Of a stretch of 64,000 nt of DNA, positions 1 through 7,656 are shown piece by piece (within the stretch, counting starts at the first letter, position 1; the number at the start of each line of letters is the position of its first letter). Position numbers and translations under genes: made by a program. The notes under the pieces were generated by a model that worked only from the letters and a program-made list of their open reading frames with translations, was not told the origin of the DNA and did not search any database. Source of the DNA: Geodermatophilus normandii (GTDB lineage Bacteria > Actinomycetota > Actinomycetes > Mycobacteriales > Geodermatophilaceae); NCBI RefSeq assembly GCF_003182485.1, contig NZ_QGTX01000001.1:3664001-3728000 (forward strand). Reading direction: 5' to 3'.

Positions 1-524
1 GTCGGAGGCGGCCGTCGGGTTCCAGGTCATGCCGACCGGGATGAGGTTGGTCGGCTGGGCGTACACCTCGCCGTCGATGCCGTACAGGGACTCGCTGCCC
101 TCCGGGACCAGCGCCGCGGACTCCTCCCCCAGCGGCTCGAGCAGGTTCGCCTCGGCCAGCGGGAGGACGGCGTTGGCCTGCCCCGCACCGGGCGAGAACA
201 TCATGAGGTCGGGCGCGTTGCCGCCCTGCAGCTGCGTGCGGATGGTCAGGCCGTAGCTGTCCGGGGGCAGCGGCTGCGTCTCGATCTGGACACCGGTCTC
301 CTCCGAGTACTGCTCGGCCAGCACGGTCCACGGGTTCTCGGCGCCGCCGCTGGCGTTCTCGAAGGCGAAGCTGAAGCTGTCCGCCGGACCGCCGGAACCG
401 CCGGAGCCGCCCGAGCCGGTGTCGTCGCTCCCCCGCCGCAGGCGGCGAGGGTCAGCGCGCCCAGGGCCGGCAGGGCGAGGAGGACACCGGTGCGGCGGAG
501 CCCCCGGTGGCGATGCTGGGTCAT
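1..524 (-). CDS. Sugar ABC transporter substrate-binding lipoprotein (partial, frameshifted)
   Basis: Extracellular solute-binding protein of a carbohydrate ABC importer, anchored as a lipoprotein; only the first ~170 residues lie in the window. The ATG at 524 follows a GAGAGG ribosome site and opens a signal peptide with an LAAC lipobox. Just after the lipobox Cys the reading frame must shift: the C-run at 430-434 appears one base short, and restoring it gives a Ser/Gly linker and a normal family-1 solute-binding start (ENASGGAENPW, then LPPDSYGLTIRTQLQGGN). Two ROK regulators lie immediately upstream on the same strand, as is usual for sugar-uptake loci. The substrate cannot be inferred. 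Either a sequencing indel or a dead gene; I favour the indel. Confidence 0.8.
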
Positions 525-752
525 GTGGTGCCTCTCTTCACGTGTCCGGGGACCGGACGACGACTGCGACGGTGGTTCCGAGCGCCGCGTCCGGTCCGAG
601 TCGGATCCCGTCCGCGTGATGGCAACCACATACTTCTGCCAGCCAGCGGAGGAAGTCAATGCAACCTGGACGTAACGCTGGTGATGCGGCACATCAGCCG
701 CAGTGATGACGCAGACCACACCGCAGGTCGCCGGCGAGCGGCCGCGCACGGC

Positions 753-2021
753 TCAGGCCGGTACGCGCTCCGGGGCGGCGGCGAGCTCCGGGCGACCGGA
801 CGGGGACCCGGCGGGCAGCCAGCGGGCCAGCCGCTCGGGCGTGAACAGGTTGTCCAGGGCGAGGTGCACGGCGCCGGCCAGCCCGGCGGCCTCCCCCAGC
901 ACCGACGGCTCGATGCGCAGCGTGCGCGTGGCCAGCGGCAGCGACCGCCGGTAGACCGACTCGCGGATCGCCGCCAGCACGTGGTCGCCGGCATGCACCA
1001 CGCCGCCGCCGAGGACGACCAGGCCCGGGTTGTAGAAGCTGACCAGGGTGGCCAGCGTGCCGCCGACCAGGCGCCCCGCCCGGGCGAGCATGGCGCGGGC
1101 CGCGGGGTCACCGCGCTCGGCGGCGGCGGTGACGTCGGCCGCGGTCAGGTCGCCCGTCGCGGCGAGGACCTCGGCCATCCCGGGGCTGGCGCCGCTCTCG
1201 GCCAGCCGGCGCCCGTCGCGGGCGAGGGCCGCGCCTCCGGCCACCGCCTCGAGGCAGCCGACGTTCCCGCAGCGGCAGATGACCGCGTCGGCCTCGGCGA
1301 CCGCCACGTGGCCGATGTCGCCGGCACACCCGTTGACCCCGCGGTGCAGCCGCCCGCCGGAGACCAGACCGGCGCCGATGCCGGTGCCGATCTTCAGGTA
1401 CAGCAGGTCACCGGCCCTCGCCGCGGCCGGGTTGGTGCGCAGCTCCCCGAGCGCGAGCACGTTGACGTCGTTGTCCACCCAGACGGGGACGGCGAACCGG
1501 CCGGACAGCCGCTCCCGGATGGGGTGGCCGTCCCAGCCGGGCATGATCGGCGGCGCCACCGGCCGGGAGGTGGCGAACTCCACCGGGCCCGGGACACCCA
1601 CGCCGATCGCCCACAGCGGCGGCGGGTCGGCGAGCCCGGCGAGCAGCCGATCGACCAGCTCCTCCACCCGGCCGAGGACGACGTCGGGGCCGTCGGCGAC
1701 GTCGACCTGCTCGTGCACCTGCGCCACCACCCGGCCGGAGAGGTCGGCGAGACCGACCGCCATGCCGGTGGCACCGATGTCGGCACCGGCGACCAGCCCG
1801 GCGCGGTCGCGCAGGCGGAGCAGGCGGGGCGCCCGCCCGCCGTTGGACGGCCCGAGCCCGTCCTGGACGACGAGGCCGGCGGCCTCCAGGTGGGCCACCC
1901 GCTGGGCCACCACGGTGCGGCCGAGGCCGACGCGCTGGGCGAGCCGGGACTGGGTGATGCCGTTGTCGCTGCGGATGGCGTCGAGGACGGCCACCAACCC
2001 GTCCATCCGCTCAACGGACAC
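753..2021 (-). CDS. ROK-family transcriptional regulator / sugar kinase-like protein
   Basis: Protein of 422 residues with an N-terminal winged helix-turn-helix (about residues 8-60, ITQSRLAQRVGLGRTVVAQR) followed by a ROK sugar-kinase fold. An ATP-site-like GADIGATG, a VDNDVN motif that keeps the usual catalytic Asp, and the zinc motif CRCGNVGCLE are all visible. This is the NagC/XylR architecture, in which sugar binding controls DNA binding. The GTG start at 2021 has GGAG six bases upstream. It lies between a second ROK gene and the binding-protein gene on the same strand, so it probably controls that transporter. The inducer is unknown, and residual kinase activity is possible because the Asp is kept. 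Confidence 0.9.
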   Translation of the reverse strand: MSVERMDGLVAVLDAIRSDNGITQSRLAQRVGLGRTVVAQRVAHLEAAGLVVQDGLGPSNGGRAPRLLRLRDRAGLVAGADIGATGMAVGLADLSGRVVAQVHEQVDVADGPDVVLGRVEELVDRLLAGLADPPPLWAIGVGVPGPVEFATSRPVAPPIMPGWDGHPIRERLSGRFAVPVWVDNDVNVLALGELRTNPAAARAGDLLYLKIGTGIGAGLVSGGRLHRGVNGCAGDIGHVAVAEADAVICRCGNVGCLEAVAGGAALARDGRRLAESGASPGMAEVLAATGDLTAADVTAAAERGDPAARAMLARAGRLVGGTLATLVSFYNPGLVVLGGGVVHAGDHVLAAIRESVYRRSLPLATRTLRIEPSVLGEAAGLAGAVHLALDNLFTPERLARWLPAGSPSGRPELAAAPERVPA

Positions 2022-2132
2022 CGGTCACTCCGTGCCCGCACCGGGTGCTCGCGCTCATCGACGCAGCGTAGCGGGACTTTCGTCCATCTGCGGAAGAAGA
2101 ACGGCCTCAGTCGGCCGAAGTGGCCCGTCCGC

Positions 2133-3386
2133 TCAGGCGGGGAGGTCCTCGGCGAGCGGGGCACCGCTCCGGGCGTCGAGGACCGCCGGGAGGTGTTCGG
2201 GGCTGAACAGCTCCCCGAGGGCGAACTCCACGGCTCCCGTGATGCCGGCGATCTCCTGGTCGAACGCCGAGGGCTCGATCCGCAGGTCCCGGGTGGCCGC
2301 CGGCAGGGCGGACCGGTAGATCTCCTCGCGGATCGCGGCCAGGACGTGGGCGCGGGCCCGCGCGATCCCGCCGCCGACCACCACGAGGTCGGGGTCGAAC
2401 ACGTTGACCAGGGTCGCCAGGCTCCGGCCGATCAGGGTGGCGCTGCGGTGCAGGAGGGCCCGGGCGGCGGCGTCGCCCCGGCCCGCGGCCTCGGTGACGT
2501 CGACGGGCCGGATCCGGCCGGTGCGCTCGAGGACCTCGGCGAGGGCGGGGCTCTGCCGCGTCTCGGCCAGCAGCCGGCCGTCCCGGACCAGCGCCGCGCG
2601 CCCGGCGACGGCCTCCAGGCAGCCCGTCCGCCCGCAGTGGCAGACGACGTCCCCCGCACCGGGGACCGGCATGTGGTCGATGGCGCCGGCCAGGCCGTGC
2701 GCGCCGCGGTGGATCCGGCCGCCGACCACGACCGCCGCGCCGATCCCGTAGCCGCCGCCGAGGTAGACCATGTGCTCCGACGCCGCGGCGACCGGGTTGA
2801 CCCGCCGCTCGCCCAGGGCCGAGAGGTTGGTCCGGTTGTCCACCCAGACCGGGACGCCGAACCGCTCCGCCAGCTGCTCCCTGGTCGGGTGCCGACTCCA
2901 GTCCGGCAGGGTCGGCATCGTCACCCGGACGCCGCTGTCGTGGGCGACGGGTCCGGGCATGCCCACGCCGAAGGACCAGAGGCTCCGGCGGGCGCCGACC
3001 TCGTCGACGAGCTCGCCGGCCAGCCGCGTCACGGCCTCGACGACCGGTTCCGGGCCCCACACGACCTCGATCTCCTGCTGCCGGGTCGCGAGGATGCCGC
3101 CGGCGAGGTCGGCCACGCCGACGACGAGCTCGTTGGTCGCGATGTCGGCGCCGAGGACGTAACCGGCCTCGGCGTGCAGCCGCAGCCGGCGCGGCGCACG
3201 GCCACCGGTCGACGGGCCGAAGCCGTCGGAGACGACCAGACCCGCGGACTCCAGCTCGGCGACGCGCTGCGCGACGACGCTGCGGCCCAGGCCCACCCGG
3301 TCGACGATCTGCGGCTGGGTCACATCCGCCGAGCCGCGGACGACCTCGAGCACCGCGGCCAGGCCCGTGTAGCGGTCACTCGGCAC
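2133..3386 (-). CDS. ROK-family transcriptional regulator, degenerate kinase site
   Basis: Paralogue of the downstream ROK gene: 417 residues with N-terminal helix-turn-helix (VTQPQIVDRVGLGRSVVAQR) and ROK domain with the zinc motif CHCGRTGCLE. The GTG at 3386 is chosen because GGGAGGG lies about ten bases upstream; a longer reading to 3425 has no ribosome site. Sugar-kinase residues are lost: the VDND of its neighbour is VDNR here, and the glycine-rich ATP loop reads GADIATNE. It is therefore expected to be a pure sensor-repressor. The two genes probably arose by duplication and may respond to related sugars. Confidence 0.88.
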   Translation of the reverse strand: MPSDRYTGLAAVLEVVRGSADVTQPQIVDRVGLGRSVVAQRVAELESAGLVVSDGFGPSTGGRAPRRLRLHAEAGYVLGADIATNELVVGVADLAGGILATRQQEIEVVWGPEPVVEAVTRLAGELVDEVGARRSLWSFGVGMPGPVAHDSGVRVTMPTLPDWSRHPTREQLAERFGVPVWVDNRTNLSALGERRVNPVAAASEHMVYLGGGYGIGAAVVVGGRIHRGAHGLAGAIDHMPVPGAGDVVCHCGRTGCLEAVAGRAALVRDGRLLAETRQSPALAEVLERTGRIRPVDVTEAAGRGDAAARALLHRSATLIGRSLATLVNVFDPDLVVVGGGIARARAHVLAAIREEIYRSALPAATRDLRIEPSAFDQEIAGITGAVEFALGELFSPEHLPAVLDARSGAPLAEDLPA

Positions 3387-3658
3387 GACTGCGTTCCCTC
3401 CCAGGTCCGGACTGCACACCATCATCCGTCCCGGCGCCCCGTCGCGGCGCCTCCACGGGACGACATCGTCCCGATGGGGCAGCGTCCGACGACCGCCGTC
3501 GCCGTGCGGCCGATGGTGACCCGACCCCTGGACAGCGGTCCGTGACGAGGGTCACAGTGTCGGCTGGGTCAGGGGGAGAGCGTCACAGGCCCTGGGAGCG
3601 CTCGCCGATCGTGACCTCGGGCGCCCTCTGCCGCACCCACTCCCTCGGAGGACCCACG

Positions 3659-3982
3659 ATGCGAACCGTCGTCCGAACCTCGATCACGATCGCTGCCGGA
3701 GCCGGGCTGTTCCTGGCGGGCACCGGCGTCTCGTCGGCCGTTCCCGAACCCGGCGGCTGCCCGCCGTCGCAGCGGCTCATGACCGAGGACGACCTCGTCG
3801 CCTACGGCGTCGACGTGATCGGCCTGTCGCTCGGGGAGTCGCAGGAGCAGGTGGACCTGATCCTGTCCGCCGTGGACAGGAACGGGGACCGCACGGTGTG
3901 CTTCAGCACGTCGAACAAGAACTTCGCTCCGCACGGCAGGTCGAACGACAACAACGCCAACGTGGGGAACGCGGCGCGCTGA
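3659..3982 (+). CDS. Small secreted protein of unknown function
   Basis: Protein of 107 residues. The ATG at 3659 follows GGAGGA at ideal spacing. An N-terminal signal peptide with a hydrophobic core (ITIAAGAGLFLAGTG) ends near SSA. The mature part is short and acidic in the middle, has two cysteines (in GGCPP and TVCF) that could form one disulfide, and carries an Asn-rich tail (SNDNNANVGN). DRNGDRTVCF resembles a calcium-binding-type DxNxD turn. It is divergently oriented from the ROK genes with about 270 bases between. I do not recognise a named family; a small exported actinobacterial protein is the safe description. Confidence 0.75.
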   Translation: MRTVVRTSITIAAGAGLFLAGTGVSSAVPEPGGCPPSQRLMTEDDLVAYGVDVIGLSLGESQEQVDLILSAVDRNGDRTVCFSTSNKNFAPHGRSNDNNANVGNAAR

Positions 3983-3989
3983 GGGAGGG

Positions 3990-4175
3990 TCAGGCGGCCT
4001 TCCGGTTGCTCTTGGCGAGCACCGCGTCGGCCTTGCTCAGCTTGACCAGGCGTCGCTTCTTGACCGTGTAGCCCGGCGGGAGCGTCCCCTCGGCGAGGGC
4101 GCGGATGGGACACCGCTTGCAGCGCGGCTTGTCCTGACAGCACTTCTTCTTGGGCATGCCCGCCGACTTGGCCAC
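3990..4175 (-). CDS. Small basic Cys-rich protein
   Basis: About 61 residues from a GTG at 4175, or 55 from the ATG at 4157 (MPKKKCC); the choice is unresolved. The four cysteines in CCQDKPRCKRCP, in a strongly Lys/Arg-rich chain, could bind a metal ion. From memory, small proteins with this signature occur widely in actinobacteria without known function. It ends 8 bases from the convergent secreted-protein gene and is divergent from ferritin. The intergenic region contains an iron-box-like palindrome, so a link with metal homeostasis is attractive but is only inference. Confidence 0.65.
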   Translation of the reverse strand: MAKSAGMPKKKCCQDKPRCKRCPIRALAEGTLPPGYTVKKRRLVKLSKADAVLAKSNRKAA

Positions 4176-4179
4176 CCGG

Positions 4180-4198
4180 TGAGGTTAGCCTCTCCTTC
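4180..4198. promoter_or_regulatory. Candidate IdeR/DtxR iron box
   Basis: The 19 bases TGAGGTTAGCCTCTCCTTC match 13 of 19 positions of the actinobacterial iron-box consensus TTAGGTTAGGCTAACCTAA, with one half-site nearly perfect. The site lies 75 bases upstream of ferritin and just before the divergent Cys-rich gene. IdeR is known to activate ferritin (bfrB) in mycobacteria from such sites. Regulation here is inferred. Confidence 0.5.
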
Positions 4199-4273
4199 GC
4201 GAGTGCTGGACAGGCGCCGCCGGGTGACCGGCTAGCGTCCGGTGACCGCCACCGCACACGTCCGGGAGTCCCG

Positions 4274-4798
4274 ATGGCCGCCCCCGCCTTCGTCGAGCTG
4301 CTCAACACGCAGATCGGCAACGAGTTCGCCGCGCACCAGCAGTACGTCGCCTGCGCCGTCTACTTCGACCAGTTGACGATGCCACGGACGGCGCAGCTCT
4401 TCTTCGACCAGGCAGTCGAGGAGCGGCAGCACGCCATGATGATGGTCCGCTACCTGCTCGACTCCGACGCGCCGGTGCGCATCCCCGCCGTCCCGGCCCC
4501 GGTCAACGAGTTCCCGGACGTCGTCGCGCCGGTCGCCCTGGCCCTGGAGCAGGAGAAGCGGGTCACCGAGCAGATCGGCGCGCTGATCGGCGTCGCGCGG
4601 CGGGAGGACGACTTCGCCTCCGACCAGTTCATGCAGTGGTTCATCAAGGAGCAGATCGAGGAAGTCAGCAAGATGAGCGACCTGCTGACGATCGTGAAGC
4701 GCTCCGTGCACGACCTGGAGACGATCGAGGACTACGTGCTCCGGGAGGTCACGGCCGAGGCCGCCGACCCCACCGCGCCGCCGGTCGCGGGGGCCTGA
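4274..4798 (+). CDS. Ferritin (non-haem iron storage protein)
   Basis: Protein of 174 residues, normal for bacterial 24-mer ferritins such as mycobacterial BfrB. It oxidises Fe(II) at a di-iron centre and stores ferric mineral in the cytoplasm. Ferroxidase ligands are visible as Glu17 (GNEFAAHQQY), Glu50 and His53 (EERQH), and Glu94 (LALEQEKRV), with the later FMQWFIKEQIEE helix supplying the Gln/Glu pair. No haem-binding Met equivalent is obvious, so ferritin rather than bacterioferritin. The ATG at 4274 is preceded by a weak GGGAG. A candidate iron box stands upstream. Confidence 0.92.
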   Translation: MAAPAFVELLNTQIGNEFAAHQQYVACAVYFDQLTMPRTAQLFFDQAVEERQHAMMMVRYLLDSDAPVRIPAVPAPVNEFPDVVAPVALALEQEKRVTEQIGALIGVARREDDFASDQFMQWFIKEQIEEVSKMSDLLTIVKRSVHDLETIEDYVLREVTAEAADPTAPPVAGA

Positions 4799-4800
4799 GC

Positions 4801-5112
4801 CGTCCCCACCGGTCCGCACGTCCCCCGCACCTGGCCCGGACGCGTGCCCACCTGGCCGCCGCGGCGCCACCGCAGCTCGTCGCCGTCTGCGGCATCGTGC
4901 CCCCGCTGCCCGGCCTGGCCGTCTCCCACGGCCTGTCCGCCGTCGTCGTCGACGCGCGGATCGACGAGCTCGCCGCCCTCGTCGGGACCGCCGCCCTCGG
5001 GCGCGCCCTGGCCGCCGGCGTCACGCTGGGCGAGTACCTCGGCAGACCGCTCAGCGGCGTGCGGGACCGCTACGACGAGCGGGTCCGCCGGCGCGCCATG
5101 ACCACCGGGTGA
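4801..5112 (+). other. Coding-like stretch without a clear start (possible gene remnant)
   Basis: A reading frame starting just after the ferritin stop and ending at a TGA at 5112 has nearly pure G/C third positions from about 4860 onward, as real genes do here. It reads PPQLVAVCGIVPPLPGLAVS and later LGEYLGRPLSGVRDRYDE. No ATG or well-placed GTG with a ribosome site opens it; the first in-frame GTG is at 4897. I do not recognise the protein. It may be the 3' end of a gene that lost its start when the neighbouring integrative elements arrived. From 5113 to 5259 I see nothing further. Confidence 0.3.
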
Positions 5113-5259
5113 GGTGCACACGGACCCAGCCCGCTCGCGCCGAGACGCCTCCGACCGACTTGGAGCCGGCAGCAGGGCAGGTCGGTGGACGTTCCCGCCC
5201 AGGGTGGGCAGGACGACGCCCGTCCGCTCCTCGGGTGGAAGGCTCCGACGGCAGTCAGG

Positions 5260-5289
5260 GGCCGTGTCCGGATCTCTCCGGACACGGCC
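5260..5289. terminator. Perfect hairpin next to the left attachment-site copy
   Basis: Thirteen-base arms (GGCCGTGTCCGGA and its exact complement) enclose a four-base loop. It precedes CTGACCTGC and the degenerate tRNA copy in the same way that hairpins precede the other two copies. Probably the terminator downstream of tRNA-Pro, or of an integrase. Confidence 0.6.
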
Positions 5290-5305
5290 GCTGACCTGCG
5301 TCTCG

Positions 5306-5354
5306 CTGTCGGGTTGACAGTATGTGGACCTGCGCCCCTTGACCCCCCCGGTCA
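5306..5354 (-). repeat. Degenerate third copy of the tRNA-Pro 3' segment (old att site)
   Basis: This stretch aligns over its whole length with the 48-bp tRNA-Pro segment at 14822-14869 but has several substitutions, one deletion and two extra C residues in the anticodon-loop run. It cannot encode a functional tRNA. It marks the outer left boundary of the left integrative element. Its decay compared with the exact copy at 9153 suggests that this insertion is older or unselected. Confidence 0.7.
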
Positions 5355-5456
5355 CAGTCGAGGGGTTCGCCACGGTTCGCGACCGCGCGATCAGTGCAGG
5401 TCAGAGGCACCTGACGTTCGCCGGCAACCGGCCCGATGCCCCATCGTTCGGAGCGC

Positions 5457-5478
5457 GTTGCTGTACTGGTTGCTGTAC
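5457..5478. repeat. Paired 10-bp direct repeat (putative integrase arm site)
   Basis: GTTGCTGTAC, a TG spacer, then GTTGCTGTAC again: two exact copies with a 12-base period. Near-identical pairs occur at 9081, 9302 and 14744, always close to a copy of the tRNA segment. The repeat and position fit arm-type binding sites of a tyrosine recombinase. Binding is inferred. Confidence 0.55.
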
Positions 5479-5562
5479 CACTCCCACGAACCCGGGCGTG
5501 TCGTTCACCTCAGCGCCGCTCCAACAGGGGTCCATCTCGCGGCGCCGACCACGATGCCGGGT

Positions 5563-6477
5563 TCAGCCTCGCGCGGGGCAATCGCAGGGGTCGCTCGTGG
5601 CCCCGACCAACGGCGCACTCAGGGCCCGCACCTGCGCGTCGCGAACGCGGAGCAGTCGATCTCCATCGACGATGAGACTGACGCCGTTCGCATGACCGAG
5701 GTAGACGCCTTCTGCGGGGGCTCCCAGGGGGCCTGTCTCCGAGGCCCAGGCTATGCAGACACGCCTCGCTTCGAGGCCGACTACGCGTTCGATGGGGAAT
5801 TCCGTACGACCGTTGCGCAGGATGTCCTCCGCAACGTCGGCCCCGAAGGTTCGTGCGAGCACTGCAGCGTAGCCCAGGGCTACGAGCACGAACGCGAGGA
5901 TGGCGGCCGCATGACGCCATCCAGCGATCATTCGAAAGAGCGAGTAGACGACAGCGAAGAAGATCAGAGAGACACCGGCGGCCACGATGGCATGCTCCGG
6001 GCTCCATCCGCCGAGTTCGTATGACCCGACGAGGAACAGGAGGATCGCAGGAATGGCCGCACACGAGGCGGCAAGAATCCTGGTCTCGAACTCGACCCGC
6101 CTGATCTCGGCCCGCTTGCGTACCACTCCGCCACCGCGCGCCTGCGCCGGACTCCTCGCAAGTCGACCCGCCAGCAGGACGGCGAAGATCCTGAGGATGA
6201 CCACGTACACAAAGGCAGTACCGACGATGTACGCCCCGAGGATCGCCGCTCTCGCGACCAGGGTGGCCTGGTTGACTCCAACTTCCTCGGGAGACGTCCC
6301 CAGTTCGCTCAGCATGGAGTAGGTGAACTCGTACAGAACCACGTAGGCGATGCCGGCCAGCACGCTCAACGTGAAGCTCACATTGGCGGGAGTGAGCCAT
6401 CCTGGCCATTCTCGACGCCGCAGGATCCGGCGCTCGTCCGCACGTAGCCAATAGGGCTTACCCGCGGCGCTGTCCAT
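5563..6477 (-). CDS. Integral membrane protein of unknown function
   Basis: 304 residues from the ATG at 6477, chosen because GGAG stands seven bases upstream; an extension to 6597 has no such site. About five hydrophobic segments are visible, including FTLSVLAGIAYVVLYEF, ILGAYIVGTAFVYVVILRIF, AIPAILLFLVGSYELG and two in IVAAGVSLIFFAVVYSLF...ILAFVLVALGYAAVLA. A hydrophilic C-terminal part of about 95 residues follows, which contains VYLGHANGVSLIVDGDRLLRV. GC is visibly lower than in the core genes, which supports acquisition with the element. It lies downstream of the metalloprotease operon on the same strand. No family recognised. Confidence 0.75.
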   Translation of the reverse strand: MDSAAGKPYWLRADERRILRRREWPGWLTPANVSFTLSVLAGIAYVVLYEFTYSMLSELGTSPEEVGVNQATLVARAAILGAYIVGTAFVYVVILRIFAVLLAGRLARSPAQARGGGVVRKRAEIRRVEFETRILAASCAAIPAILLFLVGSYELGGWSPEHAIVAAGVSLIFFAVVYSLFRMIAGWRHAAAILAFVLVALGYAAVLARTFGADVAEDILRNGRTEFPIERVVGLEARRVCIAWASETGPLGAPAEGVYLGHANGVSLIVDGDRLLRVRDAQVRALSAPLVGATSDPCDCPARG

Positions 6478-6680
6478 GTCTTGCTCCGGTCGAGGACGGG
6501 TGCGGCAGGGGCGCGCCCCACGGACTGGCGTGCCCGCCATGGCTTGAGGCGTGCCTCCGGCAGTAAGCATGGCGGTCTGATCGACCGCCGACGTCATCCC
6601 TCCCTGCTGTGCACGGGCGCTGTCGACGAAAGCCGAATCCGCCTACCGCTCGCAGAACTCCTGGGCGTTCCGTCAGGCCG

Positions 6681-7127
6681 TCAGGGCAGGAAATCCGCTC
6701 CGGCCGCGCTGATCTCCATCGTGTTGGCGGCGTCAGTGGTACCCGAGAAGCGCACGCCGAGCGTGAGGCCGACCCCCCACAACACCTCCGGACGGTTCGG
6801 CACCGAGAACCGCAACATGGTGAAGGCCGATGGCGCGAGGTCCAGGCCGTCGTGGTTGGCGATCCGCTTCTCGCCGTCGAAGACGTGGACGTTGGTGATG
6901 TCCGCGGACGTGCTGTTGCTGCGCATCCGCACCAGTACCGAGTCGATGGCCAAACGGTTGTCGTCGACGATCACAGGGGTCGGGATGCCGAAGTGCAGCC
7001 AGTTCGTCGTGTTTTGCTTGCCGACGAGACGGATGTAGAACCCGGCCCGCCATTCGCTCTTGATGTTCTGCGGAACCTCGACGGCCACCGCGTGTCCGTG
7101 GGTCCAGCTGGCCTGCTCGAGTGCCAT
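6681..7127 (-). CDS. Stand-alone copy of the metalloprotease-associated N-terminal domain
   Basis: 148 residues without a signal peptide or membrane segment. It aligns end to end with the first ~150 residues of the metalloprotease two genes upstream: shared motifs include WTHGH near the start, WRAGFY, TNWFHF/TNWLHF, PTPVIV, TNVHVFDGE, RIA and VLWG(I/V)G(I/L)T. The alternating pattern suggests a beta-sandwich, possibly carbohydrate-binding or adhesive. I recall similar proteins filed as a domain of unknown function (perhaps DUF6623), but cannot confirm that. A GAGAGGAA ribosome site precedes the ATG. Probably co-transcribed with the HEAT-like and protease genes and working with them. Confidence 0.75.
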   Translation of the reverse strand: MALEQASWTHGHAVAVEVPQNIKSEWRAGFYIRLVGKQNTTNWLHFGIPTPVIVDDNRLAIDSVLVRMRSNSTSADITNVHVFDGEKRIANHDGLDLAPSAFTMLRFSVPNRPEVLWGVGLTLGVRFSGTTDAANTMEISAAGADFLP

Positions 7128-7167
7128 CCGAGTTCCTCTCCCGGGTCGGATTCGCCGACCGCAGTGG

Positions 7168-7617
7168 TCAGTCGCGCCCTTCCAGTACGTCGCGGGACAT
7201 GTCGCGGATCAGGTCCGAGTCGCTGGCCTCGGCGAGGTGTTGCAGCTTCTCCGCCAGCCGCGGGCCCGGACTGCGGTCGAGCGCTCGCAGCGCGACCTTC
7301 TCGACCGCGACGTCGCCGCGGCCGAGCAGCATCTCCGCGACCGGCTCACGCCGATCGGGGGCCAGGTTGCGCAGCCCCGAGGCCGAGGCCGCCTGCAGTA
7401 CGGGATCGGCGCTCGCCGCAGCCCGCTGCACGACCTCTGCACCGCCGGGGAGCAGGCTCGCGGTGTAGACGGCCTTCGACGCGATCATGACGTCGTCCGA
7501 CTCGGCCAGCTCGGCGACGGCCGGGACGTCGGTGGCGTCGAGCCGGGCCGCGAGCGCCGCGTAGTCCGGTTCCTCGTTGCTGAGGAGCAAGCGGAGTTCC
7601 TCGCGGGTGACAGGCAT
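7168..7617 (-). CDS. HEAT-repeat-like small protein
   Basis: 149 residues, almost entirely helical, with repeating Ala/Leu-rich helix pairs typical of HEAT-like solenoids: VPAVAELAESDDVMIASKAV, then ADPVLQAASASGLRNLAPDR, then DVAVEKVALRALDRSPG and DLIRDMSRDVLEG. Such scaffolds normally bind other proteins. The ATG at 7617 is preceded by GGGAG. The gene is 40 bases downstream of the metalloprotease and 41 upstream of the small beta-domain gene, so an operon is likely and a role as immunity, adaptor or chaperone partner is conceivable. That role is inference. Confidence 0.7.
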   Translation of the reverse strand: MPVTREELRLLLSNEEPDYAALAARLDATDVPAVAELAESDDVMIASKAVYTASLLPGGAEVVQRAAASADPVLQAASASGLRNLAPDRREPVAEMLLGRGDVAVEKVALRALDRSPGPRLAEKLQHLAEASDSDLIRDMSRDVLEGRD

Positions 7618-7656
7618 GTCGGCACTCCCGACTGTGTCTCGGACGGCGTGGGCTGG

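Noticed and set aside
507..3545. A plus-strand open frame of about 1000 codons opposite the ROK genes
   Set aside because: Antisense shadow: the minus-strand frames hold clear ROK motifs and proper starts; the plus-strand product is Arg/Gly/His-rich without any domain. Similar long shadows opposite cyd, xyl, pyrG and recN genes were dropped for the same reason.
4732..5373. Minus-strand reading frame opposite the ferritin end and island edge
   Set aside because: Codon bias belongs to the plus strand here, no ribosome site is present and the product has no recognisable pattern.
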